Source: Bog-473 sp963754445 (GTDB lineage Bacteria; Actinomycetota; Acidimicrobiia; Acidimicrobiales; RAAP-2). Taken from it: a DNA stretch of 64,000 nucleotides. The DNA lies in the NCBI GenBank assembly GCA_963754445.1, contig CAVWFT010000001.1:434001-498000 (forward strand). Direction: 5' to 3'. Every line of letters begins with the position of its first letter. The stretch's first letter is position 1. This document shows, one piece after another, positions 1-8,124 of the stretch. The translations under genes were made by a program, and so were the position numbers. A model generated the notes under the pieces. That model had not been told where the DNA came from and ran no database searches. It was given only the letters and a program-made list of their open reading frames with translations.

Positions 1-1222
1 GGTTCCCGCAGACGACGGCGAGGCACGGGTGTGGCGCAAGGTCAAGGAAGGCCTGTCGGATCTCCTGGCGGGCGAGGCCGAGAAACGTTTCGTCATTCGG
101 GTAGTCCATGTAGGCGAACATGCAGTCGCTCCACACAAGAATCCCCAGCTCATCGCATGCGTCGAGCACGACCCGATCGACATAGGCCGTGGTGCCGGGA
201 ATCCGGATCATGTTCAGATTCGCCTCGCGGGCGAGGCGAAGCCGACGCACCACTTCGGACTCGTCGGCGGCGAAGCGCACCGAGTCGGGCGGGAACCAGT
301 TGGCGCCGCGGACGAAGATGGGTTCCTCGTTCACGAGGAAGGTGAATCCACCGTCGGACTGGTCGATCTCGACTGTTTTGAAGCCCACTCGGCCGAGAGG
401 AAACGCCCGCTGGCCGACCCGCAACTCCACCGCATACGTCGGTTGTGGTCCGTGTGTATGGGGCCACCAGCGTTCCACCGCGTCAAGTGCCATCGATGCC
501 CGGAGCACGGTGCACCCAGCTTCCCGGTGGATTTCGAACGGGACGTGCTCACCGTGGCAATGCAGACGCGGAATCTCGTCACGGACGACTCCGGGTACAG
601 TCACGGTTGCCTCGATGACCCCGCCCGACCCGACGCACCGCGATCGCAGGTGGACCTCGGCGGCGGTCAACGGGTCGGATTCGGTGATCGTGACCGGGCG
701 CCAGGGTCCGACGACACGGGGTGTGCCGGCCCAACCCGGGATTCGCCCGAGAAGCGTGGAACGGATCCAACGCAGACCCTGATGTTCCACCTGCGCTGTC
801 TTCCAGCGCGGGCGTGGCTGTCGCGCCGCTCGGAGTGACGACAGCGATGAGCACTTGATTGTCAGCTCGTTGTCGTCATGGAGATCCGTCAAAGTCACAG
901 AGGACCGAACGAACATGTTCTCTGTCTGCGCGATGTGGACGTTGTTCAGCCAGACGTCTCCAAGGGTGGCAAGCCCATCGAGTCGAAGTGTCCAAGAACC
1001 TGGCTGCCCACGAAAGCGGCAGCGGAACCACCAGTCTTCAGAGTCATAGTCGTGCCGGACGTAGTCGGCGTCCCCTCGCGTGCGCAAAGCGTCGGCTGCC
1101 GTGCCCGGCACCTGGGCCGGGAGCCATTGCAGCCTGTCGAGCGAGTGGGAGCCGGGTGCGACATCCACGTCGGGAAATGTCCGGGCGCACCACCAGTCGG
1201 CACCAGCGAGAAGATCAGGCAC
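1..1222 (-). CDS. GH2-family glycosidase, beta-mannosidase-like (3' end outside window)
   Basis: The reading frame runs on the minus strand from GTG 1222 off the left edge, so only the first ~407 residues are visible. They show an N-terminal jelly-roll sugar-binding region and an Ig-like segment. The family hallmark GANWFPPDSV then marks the start of the (beta/alpha)8 barrel, followed by a stretch ending DACDELGILVW, typical of beta-mannosidases and related GH2 exo-glycosidases. The last visible residues are VVCGN, so the acid/base Glu should lie just outside the window. The GTG overlaps the stop of the upstream DUF1839 gene (GTGCCTGA), so it is the last visible gene of the coupled operon. 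Probable role: trimming a mannose- or glucosamine-like residue. No signal peptide is seen, which suggests a cytoplasmic enzyme. The family is clear; the substrate is inferred. Confidence 0.8.
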   Translation of the reverse strand, partial: MPDLLAGADWWCARTFPDVDVAPGSHSLDRLQWLPAQVPGTAADALRTRGDADYVRHDYDSEDWWFRCRFRGQPGSWTLRLDGLATLGDVWLNNVHIAQTENMFVRSSVTLTDLHDDNELTIKCSSLSSLRAARQPRPRWKTAQVEHQGLRWIRSTLLGRIPGWAGTPRVVGPWRPVTITESDPLTAAEVHLRSRCVGSGGVIEATVTVPGVVRDEIPRLHCHGEHVPFEIHREAGCTVLRASMALDAVERWWPHTHGPQPTYAVELRVGQRAFPLGRVGFKTVEIDQSDGGFTFLVNEEPIFVRGANWFPPDSVRFAADESEVVRRLRLAREANLNMIRIPGTTAYVDRVVLDACDELGILVWSDCMFAYMDYPNDETFLGLARQEIRQAFLDLAPHPCLAVVCGN

Positions 1223-2189
1223 CGAGTTCCGCCGCCAAGGTCTCGATCGCAAACTCCCAGGACGATTCCATTGTGGACATCGTTTCGGACAGGTCGAGGC
1301 TCTTGCGCCGCAATGCCCGGGCGAACATGAACTCGAGTGCCTTGGCGCTCTGCGCGACCTGGGTGAACGAATCGGCCACCGAACGCGTGCCGCTCACCAC
1401 GTCACCGCAGAGCCAGCGGACGTAGTCGCCTGCCAACTCCGCGTTGGAGCCACATTGTCGAATGGTGCCGAAGGCATAGCGGTGGAATGTGTCGAGACCC
1501 GCCTCGGCCAACCAGGCGAAGTCCTGTTCCATCCGTTTGCGCATTTCGCGGATCGGGTTCGTCAGGGAGCGACGTTGAAGATGCTCGAGCGCCAGCTCCA
1601 GGGCGGGTGCCCGGAGTTCGGGTTGGTGCAGGATTGTCGAGAGATCGACGGCTTCGGCGTAGGGCGGCAGGCCGGAGTCTGTGGGTCCGCCCATGGCGGT
1701 GATGGCTTCGTAGTCCTCCTCGCCCAGCTCGTAATAGCCACCGTTGTGGAAGTAGCCGAGCCGACGCTCATCGACATCGATCATCTGGACGGTGATCGTT
1801 GTCTTCTGATGAGCGCTCCGATACGTCAGATTCGCCGTATCGGGCAACCACCACGCGTCGACGTCGACGGTGACCATGTGTCCCAGCCCAACGTGGTCGC
1901 GGAGATGGATCCCGAGCTCTTGCCAGAGATTGATCTCGTGGACGGCGATCCCGTAGAGCCGCAGCATGTCCGAGTGCAAGAACTTGAACATTCTCCATTG
2001 CTCGCCGTCGAAATCGGCGCTTACCGTGAAGCCCATCGCCGCCAGCGGCTCGAAGGAGAGGGCATGGAGCACTTCGACCCAAAGATCTGCCGCGCAGTTG
2101 GACTCGTCCCAGATCCGATCGGGACCGTGAACGATATGAGGTTCGTAGCTCAGTGGATCGAGCGACAGGACCTCCGCTCTCACGGCCAC
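1215..2189 (-). CDS. DUF1839 family protein
   Basis: A 324-residue soluble protein recognised as DUF1839 from features such as DSNC-like residues near the N-terminus, HMVTVDVDAWWLPDT and a GYFHNGGYYEL segment. The function is unknown. Elsewhere the family occurs beside amino acid:[carrier protein] ligases and their carrier proteins, and the same arrangement is seen here. A reasonable inference is that it takes the aminoacyl group from the carrier protein or acts on it. The annotated start is a GTG that overlaps the end of the ligase gene by 10 bp. A second GTG six bases downstream (2183) would give a GTGA overlap and is equally possible. No signal peptide or membrane segment is seen. Confidence 0.75.
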   Translation of the reverse strand: MAVRAEVLSLDPLSYEPHIVHGPDRIWDESNCAADLWVEVLHALSFEPLAAMGFTVSADFDGEQWRMFKFLHSDMLRLYGIAVHEINLWQELGIHLRDHVGLGHMVTVDVDAWWLPDTANLTYRSAHQKTTITVQMIDVDERRLGYFHNGGYYELGEEDYEAITAMGGPTDSGLPPYAEAVDLSTILHQPELRAPALELALEHLQRRSLTNPIREMRKRMEQDFAWLAEAGLDTFHRYAFGTIRQCGSNAELAGDYVRWLCGDVVSGTRSVADSFTQVAQSAKALEFMFARALRRKSLDLSETMSTMESSWEFAIETLAAELGA

Positions 2190-3082
2190 AGGTTCTGGAC
2201 CACCGGCTCAGGCCAGTCGTCCAGGTTGAAGCCGTGCTTCCACAGGAGCGCCATCGTGATCCGGTCGACGCCGAAAGCGACACAGGCGCTGTGGGCTACC
2301 GATCCGTCAGGCATGGCGATTTCGAATGGGTGACCGAAGTGGTCGCGGTGGCAGTTCCCGGAGATGATGGCGACCTGGTGGCCGGGGCCTCCGATCGGCG
2401 CCGTACCTTCGAGCTTGAGGACCTCGTCCTGTTGGTTGGTCGCCATCGCGGTACCCAGGCGGCCGAAAAAGGGGTCGTTGGCTGGGATGACCGACATGTC
2501 GAGTCCCAAGGAACGCAGCATGCTGACGCCGCGGTCGAGCCCGGCGTCTCGATGCTTCTGGGAGTCGTCGGGATCTCCGACGAAGACCACTTCGTGCATC
2601 TGGAAGGACTGCATCCGCGACGGATCGCTGCTGGGCTCGTGCCGGAAGCAATAGCTCTGGACGTTGAAGTACTGGCCCTCGGCGTCCATCGTTCCCGTGC
2701 ACAACGGGTAGATCGGATGGCACGCCGCTGACGCCAAGAAGACGTCGGACTGGTCCAGCATGTCACCCCAGTCCTTACCGGAGGCCGACCGGCGGCAGAG
2801 TTCGGCATGGGCGCGGTCGTCCCCGTTGAAGACATGGATGGATCCCATGAGGTCGGGAAACGATTGGACGTAGTTCGTGTGCTCGAACGTGCTCCGGTTG
2901 ACCACGGGAGGGAATGCGATGCCAGTGGCACCAACCTCGGTTCCCCAGCGGTCGACCATTGCGTGCAGCCCGTTGGCCACCCGGCTGTACCGGTCGGAAC
3001 GCCCGAAGAGACCCAGGATCCCGGTGGGCACCAAGAGACCCTCTTCCACGAGGGCTTCGCCAAAGCTTTCAAAGTCGCTCAT
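2180..3082 (-). CDS. amino acid:[carrier protein] ligase (atypical seryl-tRNA-synthetase homologue)
   Basis: A 300-residue class II aminoacyl-tRNA-synthetase-like catalytic core with no tRNA-binding N-terminal domain. Motif 2 is visible as CFRHEP...MHEVVFVG (residues ~145-168) and motif 3 as AFGVDRITMALLWKHG (~269-284). Cys121, Glu164 and Cys267 fit the zinc ligands of the Bradyrhizobium Bll0957-type ligases, which activate Gly or Ala and load it onto a carrier-protein phosphopantetheine. The ATG at 3082 overlaps the stop of the acyl-CoA dehydrogenase gene (ATGA); two in-frame GTGs just upstream are less likely. The gene is coupled to a carrier protein and AcpS in the same operon, as expected for its substrate. 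The amino acid it selects cannot be read from sequence alone. Confidence 0.85.
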   Translation of the reverse strand: MSDFESFGEALVEEGLLVPTGILGLFGRSDRYSRVANGLHAMVDRWGTEVGATGIAFPPVVNRSTFEHTNYVQSFPDLMGSIHVFNGDDRAHAELCRRSASGKDWGDMLDQSDVFLASAACHPIYPLCTGTMDAEGQYFNVQSYCFRHEPSSDPSRMQSFQMHEVVFVGDPDDSQKHRDAGLDRGVSMLRSLGLDMSVIPANDPFFGRLGTAMATNQQDEVLKLEGTAPIGGPGHQVAIISGNCHRDHFGHPFEIAMPDGSVAHSACVAFGVDRITMALLWKHGFNLDDWPEPVVQNLWP

Positions 3083-4245
3083 CACCACCCCTTTGAGATC
3101 GCGAGCATGTGTGCATTGTCGTCGAGAATTCGGGTGTTGTTGACCATCACCACGGCGCTGAAGGCGTCCCGGAGCTGGCGGCCCAGACTCATCGGGCTGC
3201 CGAGCGAGTATCCGGCCATCCCGCAGACCGTCAGCGACTCCGAGACGATGTCCACGACGAGCGTGGAGGCGGCTACCTTGAGCGAGTTCATCGAAATCGT
3301 GAACGCCATGGGGACGCCCTCGTCCCGGGACGTCTCAAGATGATCGAATTCGTCCATGGAGTCCCGCACGAGGGCCTCGAGCTGACGGAACTTCAGCATC
3401 AGATCGGCCAGACCCGGAGCCCCGCGTGGCAGGACGTCGAGGTTCTTGCGTGCCTCGGCCCGAACCAGGCTGCGGGCTCGATCGACAGCCGCCGACGCGA
3501 TGCCAAGCCAGACGCATGCCCACAGCACGTGGGACACCGGCAGCATCGTCTGTCCTGCGATGTCGCCGAAGGGAACGGGAAAGATCATGTCCCGGTTCCC
3601 GGTGGCCCGGAGCACGAACCCCGGACTGCAGGTGCCACGCATGCCCAACGGATTCCATTCGCTGGTCTTTTCCAGGTCGATGCCCGAGTTGCGGCAGACG
3701 ACCAGGACCTGGTCATTGGCGGGGCTCTGTTCGCTCCGCCTCGCCGTGGCGAGGATGGCGTCGGCATAGGCGCCGTAGGAGATGACCGGAGCCACCTTCT
3801 CGAGTCGAAATCCCTTGTCGCTCGGGGTGATGGCGCAGATACTCTCGCGGAGATTTCCGCCAACGCCCGCCTCGGTCGTGGAGGAGGCAAGGAGGAACTG
3901 CTCGCGTGCCGCCTCCGCCAGGAACTCTTGGAGTGGCGTGCTGTGGCCATGCCGGACCAGGCAAGCCACCTGCAAGTGGTGCATGGCCAGAATCATTCCG
4001 CTCGAAGAGCACGAACGAGCAATCTCGGTGATGCACTGTCCGGTCTCTGAGAGCGATGCCCCGAGGCCTCCGAACTCGACGGGGATGAGCATGCCCAGCA
4101 GTCCCGCCGACTGAAGTTCCTCGAACGTCTCGAAGGGGAACCGAGAGCGAGTATCGACGTCATCTGCCGCGGGCATCGTGACGTCGTTCGAGATTGCCCT
4201 CGCACGTTCGATTGCGTCCCGGCGCTGTGTCGTGGTGATGTTCAC
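3082..4245 (-). CDS. acyl-CoA dehydrogenase-like flavoprotein
   Basis: A 387-residue protein with the acyl-CoA dehydrogenase fold: an N-terminal helical domain (FETFEELQSAGLLGMLIPVEFGG), a middle domain (SSTTEAGVGGN, residues ~130-145) and a C-terminal helical bundle. In this operon its likely substrate is the aminoacyl or acyl group on the neighbouring carrier protein rather than a free CoA ester, by analogy with carrier-protein-dependent dehydrogenases. That would make a dehydro- or imino-acyl group, but this is inference. A stop/start overlap (ATGA) joins it to the ligase, and its own ATG overlaps the end of the carrier-protein gene by 4 bp. The sequence diverges from fatty-acid beta-oxidation enzymes, and the catalytic Glu could not be assigned with confidence. 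Confidence 0.8.
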   Translation of the reverse strand: MNITTTQRRDAIERARAISNDVTMPAADDVDTRSRFPFETFEELQSAGLLGMLIPVEFGGLGASLSETGQCITEIARSCSSSGMILAMHHLQVACLVRHGHSTPLQEFLAEAAREQFLLASSTTEAGVGGNLRESICAITPSDKGFRLEKVAPVISYGAYADAILATARRSEQSPANDQVLVVCRNSGIDLEKTSEWNPLGMRGTCSPGFVLRATGNRDMIFPVPFGDIAGQTMLPVSHVLWACVWLGIASAAVDRARSLVRAEARKNLDVLPRGAPGLADLMLKFRQLEALVRDSMDEFDHLETSRDEGVPMAFTISMNSLKVAASTLVVDIVSESLTVCGMAGYSLGSPMSLGRQLRDAFSAVVMVNNTRILDDNAHMLAISKGW

Positions 4246-4514
4246 GTATTCGCTCCGATCGTCTTCAGCTCACCGATGGCGGTACAGATCGCCTCGATGG
4301 ACTCAAATGTTGATTTCCGCAACATGGCCTCGGGAAACTCAATGTCGAACTGGGCTTCCAGTGCGAGCATCACGTTGACACTCGCATGTGAGGTCATACC
4401 GGCCTGGAACAGGTCGTCGTAACTGGTCAGCGTCTCGATACCGACCGGCAGCCGGGCGTGCTCGGCCACCGTGGCTCGCACCATCGCTTCGAGGGATTCG
4501 GGTGATTCAGGCAT
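4242..4514 (-). CDS. acyl/aminoacyl carrier protein
   Basis: A 90-residue carrier protein. Ser42 in the motif AGMTSHASV is the expected 4'-phosphopantetheine attachment site; the usual D-S-L is replaced by M-T-S-H, as in the aminoacyl-carrier proteins of Bll0957-type clusters. The ATG at 4514 was chosen because a 90-residue product fits the family and the start overlaps the AcpS stop by 8 bp. An upstream in-frame extension to 4586 would only overlap AcpS further. It should be activated by the adjacent AcpS and loaded by the ligase at 2180-3082. Confidence 0.87.
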   Translation of the reverse strand: MPESPESLEAMVRATVAEHARLPVGIETLTSYDDLFQAGMTSHASVNVMLALEAQFDIEFPEAMLRKSTFESIEAICTAIGELKTIGANT

Positions 4515-4938
4515 CTGTTTCTCCGTTTGTTGTTGGTCGATTCCCGCAGACGGCCACAACAATCGCTGCCGCATAGGGTCCTTCATGAGTCAGGCTCACG
4601 GAGAGCCCGGTGATACCGGCCGCTGCGGCCATGGCCGCCGCAGTACCGGAGAGTTCGAGGGCGCAGGCGCCCCCTTCGAGTCGACGCACTTCGATCGAGC
4701 TCCACTCGGGTACCTGATCGATCGGTCGGAGCACTTTGATCGTCGCCTCCTTGGCCGCCCATCGAGCCGCCAGGGATTCGGTGGAGAGACCGTGCGCGGT
4801 CGTACAGCTCTCGATCTCGTGCGGGGTGAAGATGCGTCGGAGATAGCGATCACCATGTGTGGCCAGTGCTTCGGACACGTGGACCACCGCGGTCATGTCC
4901 AGGCCAACGCGTACATCCGCCGCCTCGGTAACCGTCAT
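4507..4938 (-). CDS. holo-ACP synthase (4'-phosphopantetheinyl transferase, AcpS type)
   Basis: A 143-residue AcpS-family protein. The N-terminal GLDMTAV corresponds to the Mg-binding G-x-D motif of AcpS, and AARWAAKEATIKVL (residues ~69-82) is the family signature with the catalytic Glu and Lys. It transfers phosphopantetheine from CoA to the Ser of a carrier protein, here most probably the one encoded immediately downstream. The ATG overlaps the flippase stop (ATGA) and the 3' end overlaps the carrier-protein start, so expression should be stoichiometric. A dedicated AcpS in an EPS locus suggests that the carrier protein is not a substrate of the housekeeping enzyme. Confidence 0.88.
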   Translation of the reverse strand: MTVTEAADVRVGLDMTAVVHVSEALATHGDRYLRRIFTPHEIESCTTAHGLSTESLAARWAAKEATIKVLRPIDQVPEWSSIEVRRLEGGACALELSGTAAAMAAAAGITGLSVSLTHEGPYAAAIVVAVCGNRPTTNGETDA

Positions 4939-6422
4939 CGGATCCGCCCCTTCAGGGAGGTGCGCATCGACTTCGCCAGGTCGAACGTTGCGACTCGGAG
5001 GGACTTGATCACCAAGAACAGCACCCACGGGGCCAAGAGCGCGTAACCGTACGGCGGGGTGATCATCGGGATGAACATGGAGGGTGCCGTGATCAAGAGG
5101 ACCAAGATCGGCAATCGGTAGCTGAAGGTCGCAAACTTGCGGGCCTGGCGATCCATGTAGAAGAAGGCCACGATCGCAATGACCGATGCGATGCCGTATC
5201 CCGTTGCTCCGTAGAGGTGCACGAGCCCGATCGAGGTAACCGCCAGTATGGCCGTCTGCATGAACACCGTGAAGGCGACCACGGTGTTTCGGCCCAGGGC
5301 ATAGAACAACGCGGACTCGATCATCGTGATCGCGCTGATGAGCGTGGCCAGCGCGAGCCAGCAGTAGACGGGTATGGCCGCTTGCCATTGGTGGCCGAAG
5401 ATTCCCGGGATGACCCAGTGGGCGACCAGGCCGAAAACCATGAAGGGCACAGCGAGTCCGAGGCTGAGCAGCAGGGCTCCGTGCTCGATGCCCTTTCGGA
5501 ACCGCGACGGGTCCTCGCGATGGATTCGCGCCATGGTGACGATGCCCAGCCGGTAGGCCGCTCGCTTGGCGAAGCCGACGGTGGTGACCAAGGACTGTGC
5601 GAACGAGACGTATCCGACGCCGGCCGCACCCGAGAACGTGCCGACGACGAGAGGGTTGACGGCATTGGCCAGGTTGACGAAGAGCGTTGCCGTCGAATAG
5701 CTCGTCCCATGACGTGCGACATCACGCGCCGTCCGGAAGGACCAGGCCCAGCGTGGCCGCAGCCCCGAGAGCACGAGACTCCCGATGAGTAGAAAGGTTT
5801 GCCAGGCGAAGTACCCGGCCACCAGAGACCAGGCGCCGAAGTGAAGCAGGGCGAGAGGAATCGCTGTGGCGTACAGGACGATGTCCCCGCCCAGCTCGAG
5901 CAGACCCATCTTCATGTATTCGAACCGTCGTTCGATGTGCGCTTGCGCAGGGGCCCAAAGGACATTGATCGGGATACAGAGCAGCAACACACGCAGCGGT
6001 ACCGCCACGCCGACCGGCCGCAAGAGCGGTTCGCACAGATAGGTCAGACCCAGAGCGATCCCCGTCGCAGCGACGGACGTACAGAACAGAAGGGTGAACA
6101 CCTCGTTGTTGAGCCGTTTGCTGGGGGTCTCGATTGCACGGATCAGGTACACCTCGGCGCCCATCTGTGCGATGGTCACAACCACTGCCATGAATGCCGC
6201 CGCCGCGGAGTAGATGCCGTAGTCCGACGGACCGAGAACCCGCACCGTGATGACGACGCCGACCAGCCGCACGACCGAGCCGATTGCTTCGCGTCCGAAG
6301 AGGAAAGAGGCCCCTCGGACCGCGCTCGAGGAGATCGAGTCCGTTGCCTCGGCATCCGCCGCCCCGGATGATCCGGTTTGCGGCGAATCCGATGCCGCTC
6401 TGCTGGAGTCGAGCTCGGTCAC
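4935..6422 (-). CDS. Wzx-like oligosaccharide flippase (MATE/MOP superfamily)
   Basis: A 495-residue integral membrane protein with a ~30-residue Ser/Ala-rich cytoplasmic N-terminus and about 12-14 hydrophobic segments. The opening SSAVRGASFLFGREAIGS and the loop LGPSDYGIYS are typical of polysaccharide-biosynthesis flippases. It should move an undecaprenyl-linked repeat unit across the membrane. The GTG start is supported by an AGGA-type site 7-8 bases upstream (GAGGAAC). The stop overlaps the AcpS start, so this flippase is directly coupled to the aminoacyl-carrier operon. That suggests the amino-acid chemistry serves the exported glycan. Confidence 0.87.
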   Translation of the reverse strand: MTELDSSRAASDSPQTGSSGAADAEATDSISSSAVRGASFLFGREAIGSVVRLVGVVITVRVLGPSDYGIYSAAAAFMAVVVTIAQMGAEVYLIRAIETPSKRLNNEVFTLLFCTSVAATGIALGLTYLCEPLLRPVGVAVPLRVLLLCIPINVLWAPAQAHIERRFEYMKMGLLELGGDIVLYATAIPLALLHFGAWSLVAGYFAWQTFLLIGSLVLSGLRPRWAWSFRTARDVARHGTSYSTATLFVNLANAVNPLVVGTFSGAAGVGYVSFAQSLVTTVGFAKRAAYRLGIVTMARIHREDPSRFRKGIEHGALLLSLGLAVPFMVFGLVAHWVIPGIFGHQWQAAIPVYCWLALATLISAITMIESALFYALGRNTVVAFTVFMQTAILAVTSIGLVHLYGATGYGIASVIAIVAFFYMDRQARKFATFSYRLPILVLLITAPSMFIPMITPPYGYALLAPWVLFLVIKSLRVATFDLAKSMRTSLKGRIR

Positions 6423-6585
6423 CTTTGTTCCTCACATCGGGGCACTCCGGCCTGGCCTGTGGCCAGCCCGTGGGGGTTGCCCATCTCAGTTGTTCAGCAG
6501 TTGTCTGCATTGGGGACCACCGAGTCTTGCCACACTCGATGGAGGGTAAGAACCCCTTGTCTCATAGCTGTGTATCGGCTGTCCC

Positions 6586-8124
6586 TCACCACTGAGCGAG
6601 GGCTGAGGCATCTTCTGGCCGCCCTTCGTCACCGCCGGGCAGGAGTGAACCTGTCATGCTGCGATCCAGTCGGGACGATGCCGGCACGGCGATCCCGAAC
6701 AGGACCCAGAGAACCTGTGGCAGACCCCCGTTGCTGGCGAAGGGCCACGTGATGCCGAGCGCCAGGAGGCTGATCACGCAGACGGCGAGCGATCGCCCGA
6801 GAGCCCGCTCCATCGGATCCCGCGACTTCGAAAGCCGTCGCGCTTGGTCGAACATGCCCCACATGAGAAGGAGGTACATGATCAGGAGGGGATAGCCACC
6901 CTCGATGAGGATGGCGATGTACTGCGATTCAGGGTAGGGCCATCCGATGGAGGAGGGGAGCTCGACCCCGTACCCGTCCAGCGGTCGTTCGGCGATGGCT
7001 GGAAGATATTGCTGCGTCCAGACGTTCCACCGGAAGGCCACCGTCTGGGGGACGAGAGAGCTCTTGTTCGAGCCGGCGTCGTAGCCGAACTGATTGTTCA
7101 GCCGTGCCCCGATCAGCGGTCCCGCGACGAGGATGATGACCGCGACGGAGATGCCGAGCCAGCTCAGGATCTTGCCGGACTTGCCGTACTGCACGCCGAG
7201 GACCAGCGTGCCTGCCACCAGGAGGATGGTCACGGAGATCTCGGTCGTCATCACCAGGCTCAACACCATCAAGGACGCCACGGCCAGTGCCCAGCGGCGC
7301 CGCTGCCGGAGTTGACCGGCGAGGGCGAGAGCGATGAAGACGATGAGGATCGGGAAGAGGTAGCCCGCCAGCGCAGCCCAGTTTCCGAAGAGCCCGGTAG
7401 CCCGGATGATCCCGCTCGTCTGGAGTGGGCTCGTGTTGCCGGTGATCTGGTTCAGGGTGACCCGAAGGCCGCCGACCCCGATTTCCTGCAGGATGGCGAG
7501 CAACGCCATCGGCACGGTGGCGATGACCAGGATGGCCAACGCCATTTTCTGCTGCCGACGTGTCCGGATCGTCACACGAACAGCGCGGTAGAGCAGAAAG
7601 AACTGCAGTTGGCCCACGAGTGTCCCCAGTGTCGAGATGCTGAGCTTCTCGCTGAGGTTCACCGCGTCGTAGACGCCGAGCAGCGTCCAGGACAGCCCAT
7701 AGGCAAGGAGCAGCCACTCGAGCGTGCCCCATTTGACAGCCGCGATCCGTCGTGTGGCCACGAGTGTCGTGATGCCGATGAGTCCGATGAGCGCTTCGGA
7801 GATCCGCACGTTCGGGACCAGGAAACCCGGTTCGAGACCGGACAACGAGGGGACCAACCCGACCAGGAGCAAGCCACCCGAGAGCGGCCAGATCATGATC
7901 ACCGCCACGAGACCAACGCAGAGGACGAAGCCAAGGCCCATCTTGAGGCTGTGCGAAGAAAGCACGGCCGCCATGATCGGCAGCACGATCGCCAGGACGA
8001 GGAGTCCGGCGTTGTAGGCGTGTTCGCCGAGCCTCCCCCGGCGCGAGAGCAGTCGAGAGCAGCGCTCTCGTCTGCTGATGCTGAGGGGCGTCAGCGAGAG
8101 GCCGGCGTCAGCGGACGGGATCAT
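6586..8124 (-). CDS. Wzy / O-antigen ligase-like polymerase
   Basis: A 512-residue polytopic membrane protein with about 11-12 hydrophobic segments and a large periplasmic-type loop after the middle (residues ~325-390). This is the Wzy_C / O-antigen ligase arrangement. The loop contains WNVWTQQYLPAIAERPLDGYG, resembling the 'W...P..G.G' region seen in polymerases and ligases. It should polymerise lipid-linked repeat units or transfer them to an acceptor. The ATG lies inside the 3' end of the Wzz-like gene (17-bp overlap), so the two are coupled. There are 163 bp between its end and the flippase operon. A second gene of this type is at 31216-32490. Confidence 0.82.
   Translation of the reverse strand: MIPSADAGLSLTPLSISRRERCSRLLSRRGRLGEHAYNAGLLVLAIVLPIMAAVLSSHSLKMGLGFVLCVGLVAVIMIWPLSGGLLLVGLVPSLSGLEPGFLVPNVRISEALIGLIGITTLVATRRIAAVKWGTLEWLLLAYGLSWTLLGVYDAVNLSEKLSISTLGTLVGQLQFFLLYRAVRVTIRTRRQQKMALAILVIATVPMALLAILQEIGVGGLRVTLNQITGNTSPLQTSGIIRATGLFGNWAALAGYLFPILIVFIALALAGQLRQRRRWALAVASLMVLSLVMTTEISVTILLVAGTLVLGVQYGKSGKILSWLGISVAVIILVAGPLIGARLNNQFGYDAGSNKSSLVPQTVAFRWNVWTQQYLPAIAERPLDGYGVELPSSIGWPYPESQYIAILIEGGYPLLIMYLLLMWGMFDQARRLSKSRDPMERALGRSLAVCVISLLALGITWPFASNGGLPQVLWVLFGIAVPASSRLDRSMTGSLLPGGDEGRPEDASALAQW

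Noticed and set aside
29..838. Long plus-strand reading frames across 29-838 and 189-782
   Set aside because: They are antisense to a clear GH2 glycosidase and have Arg/Pro/Ser-rich sequence with no domain.
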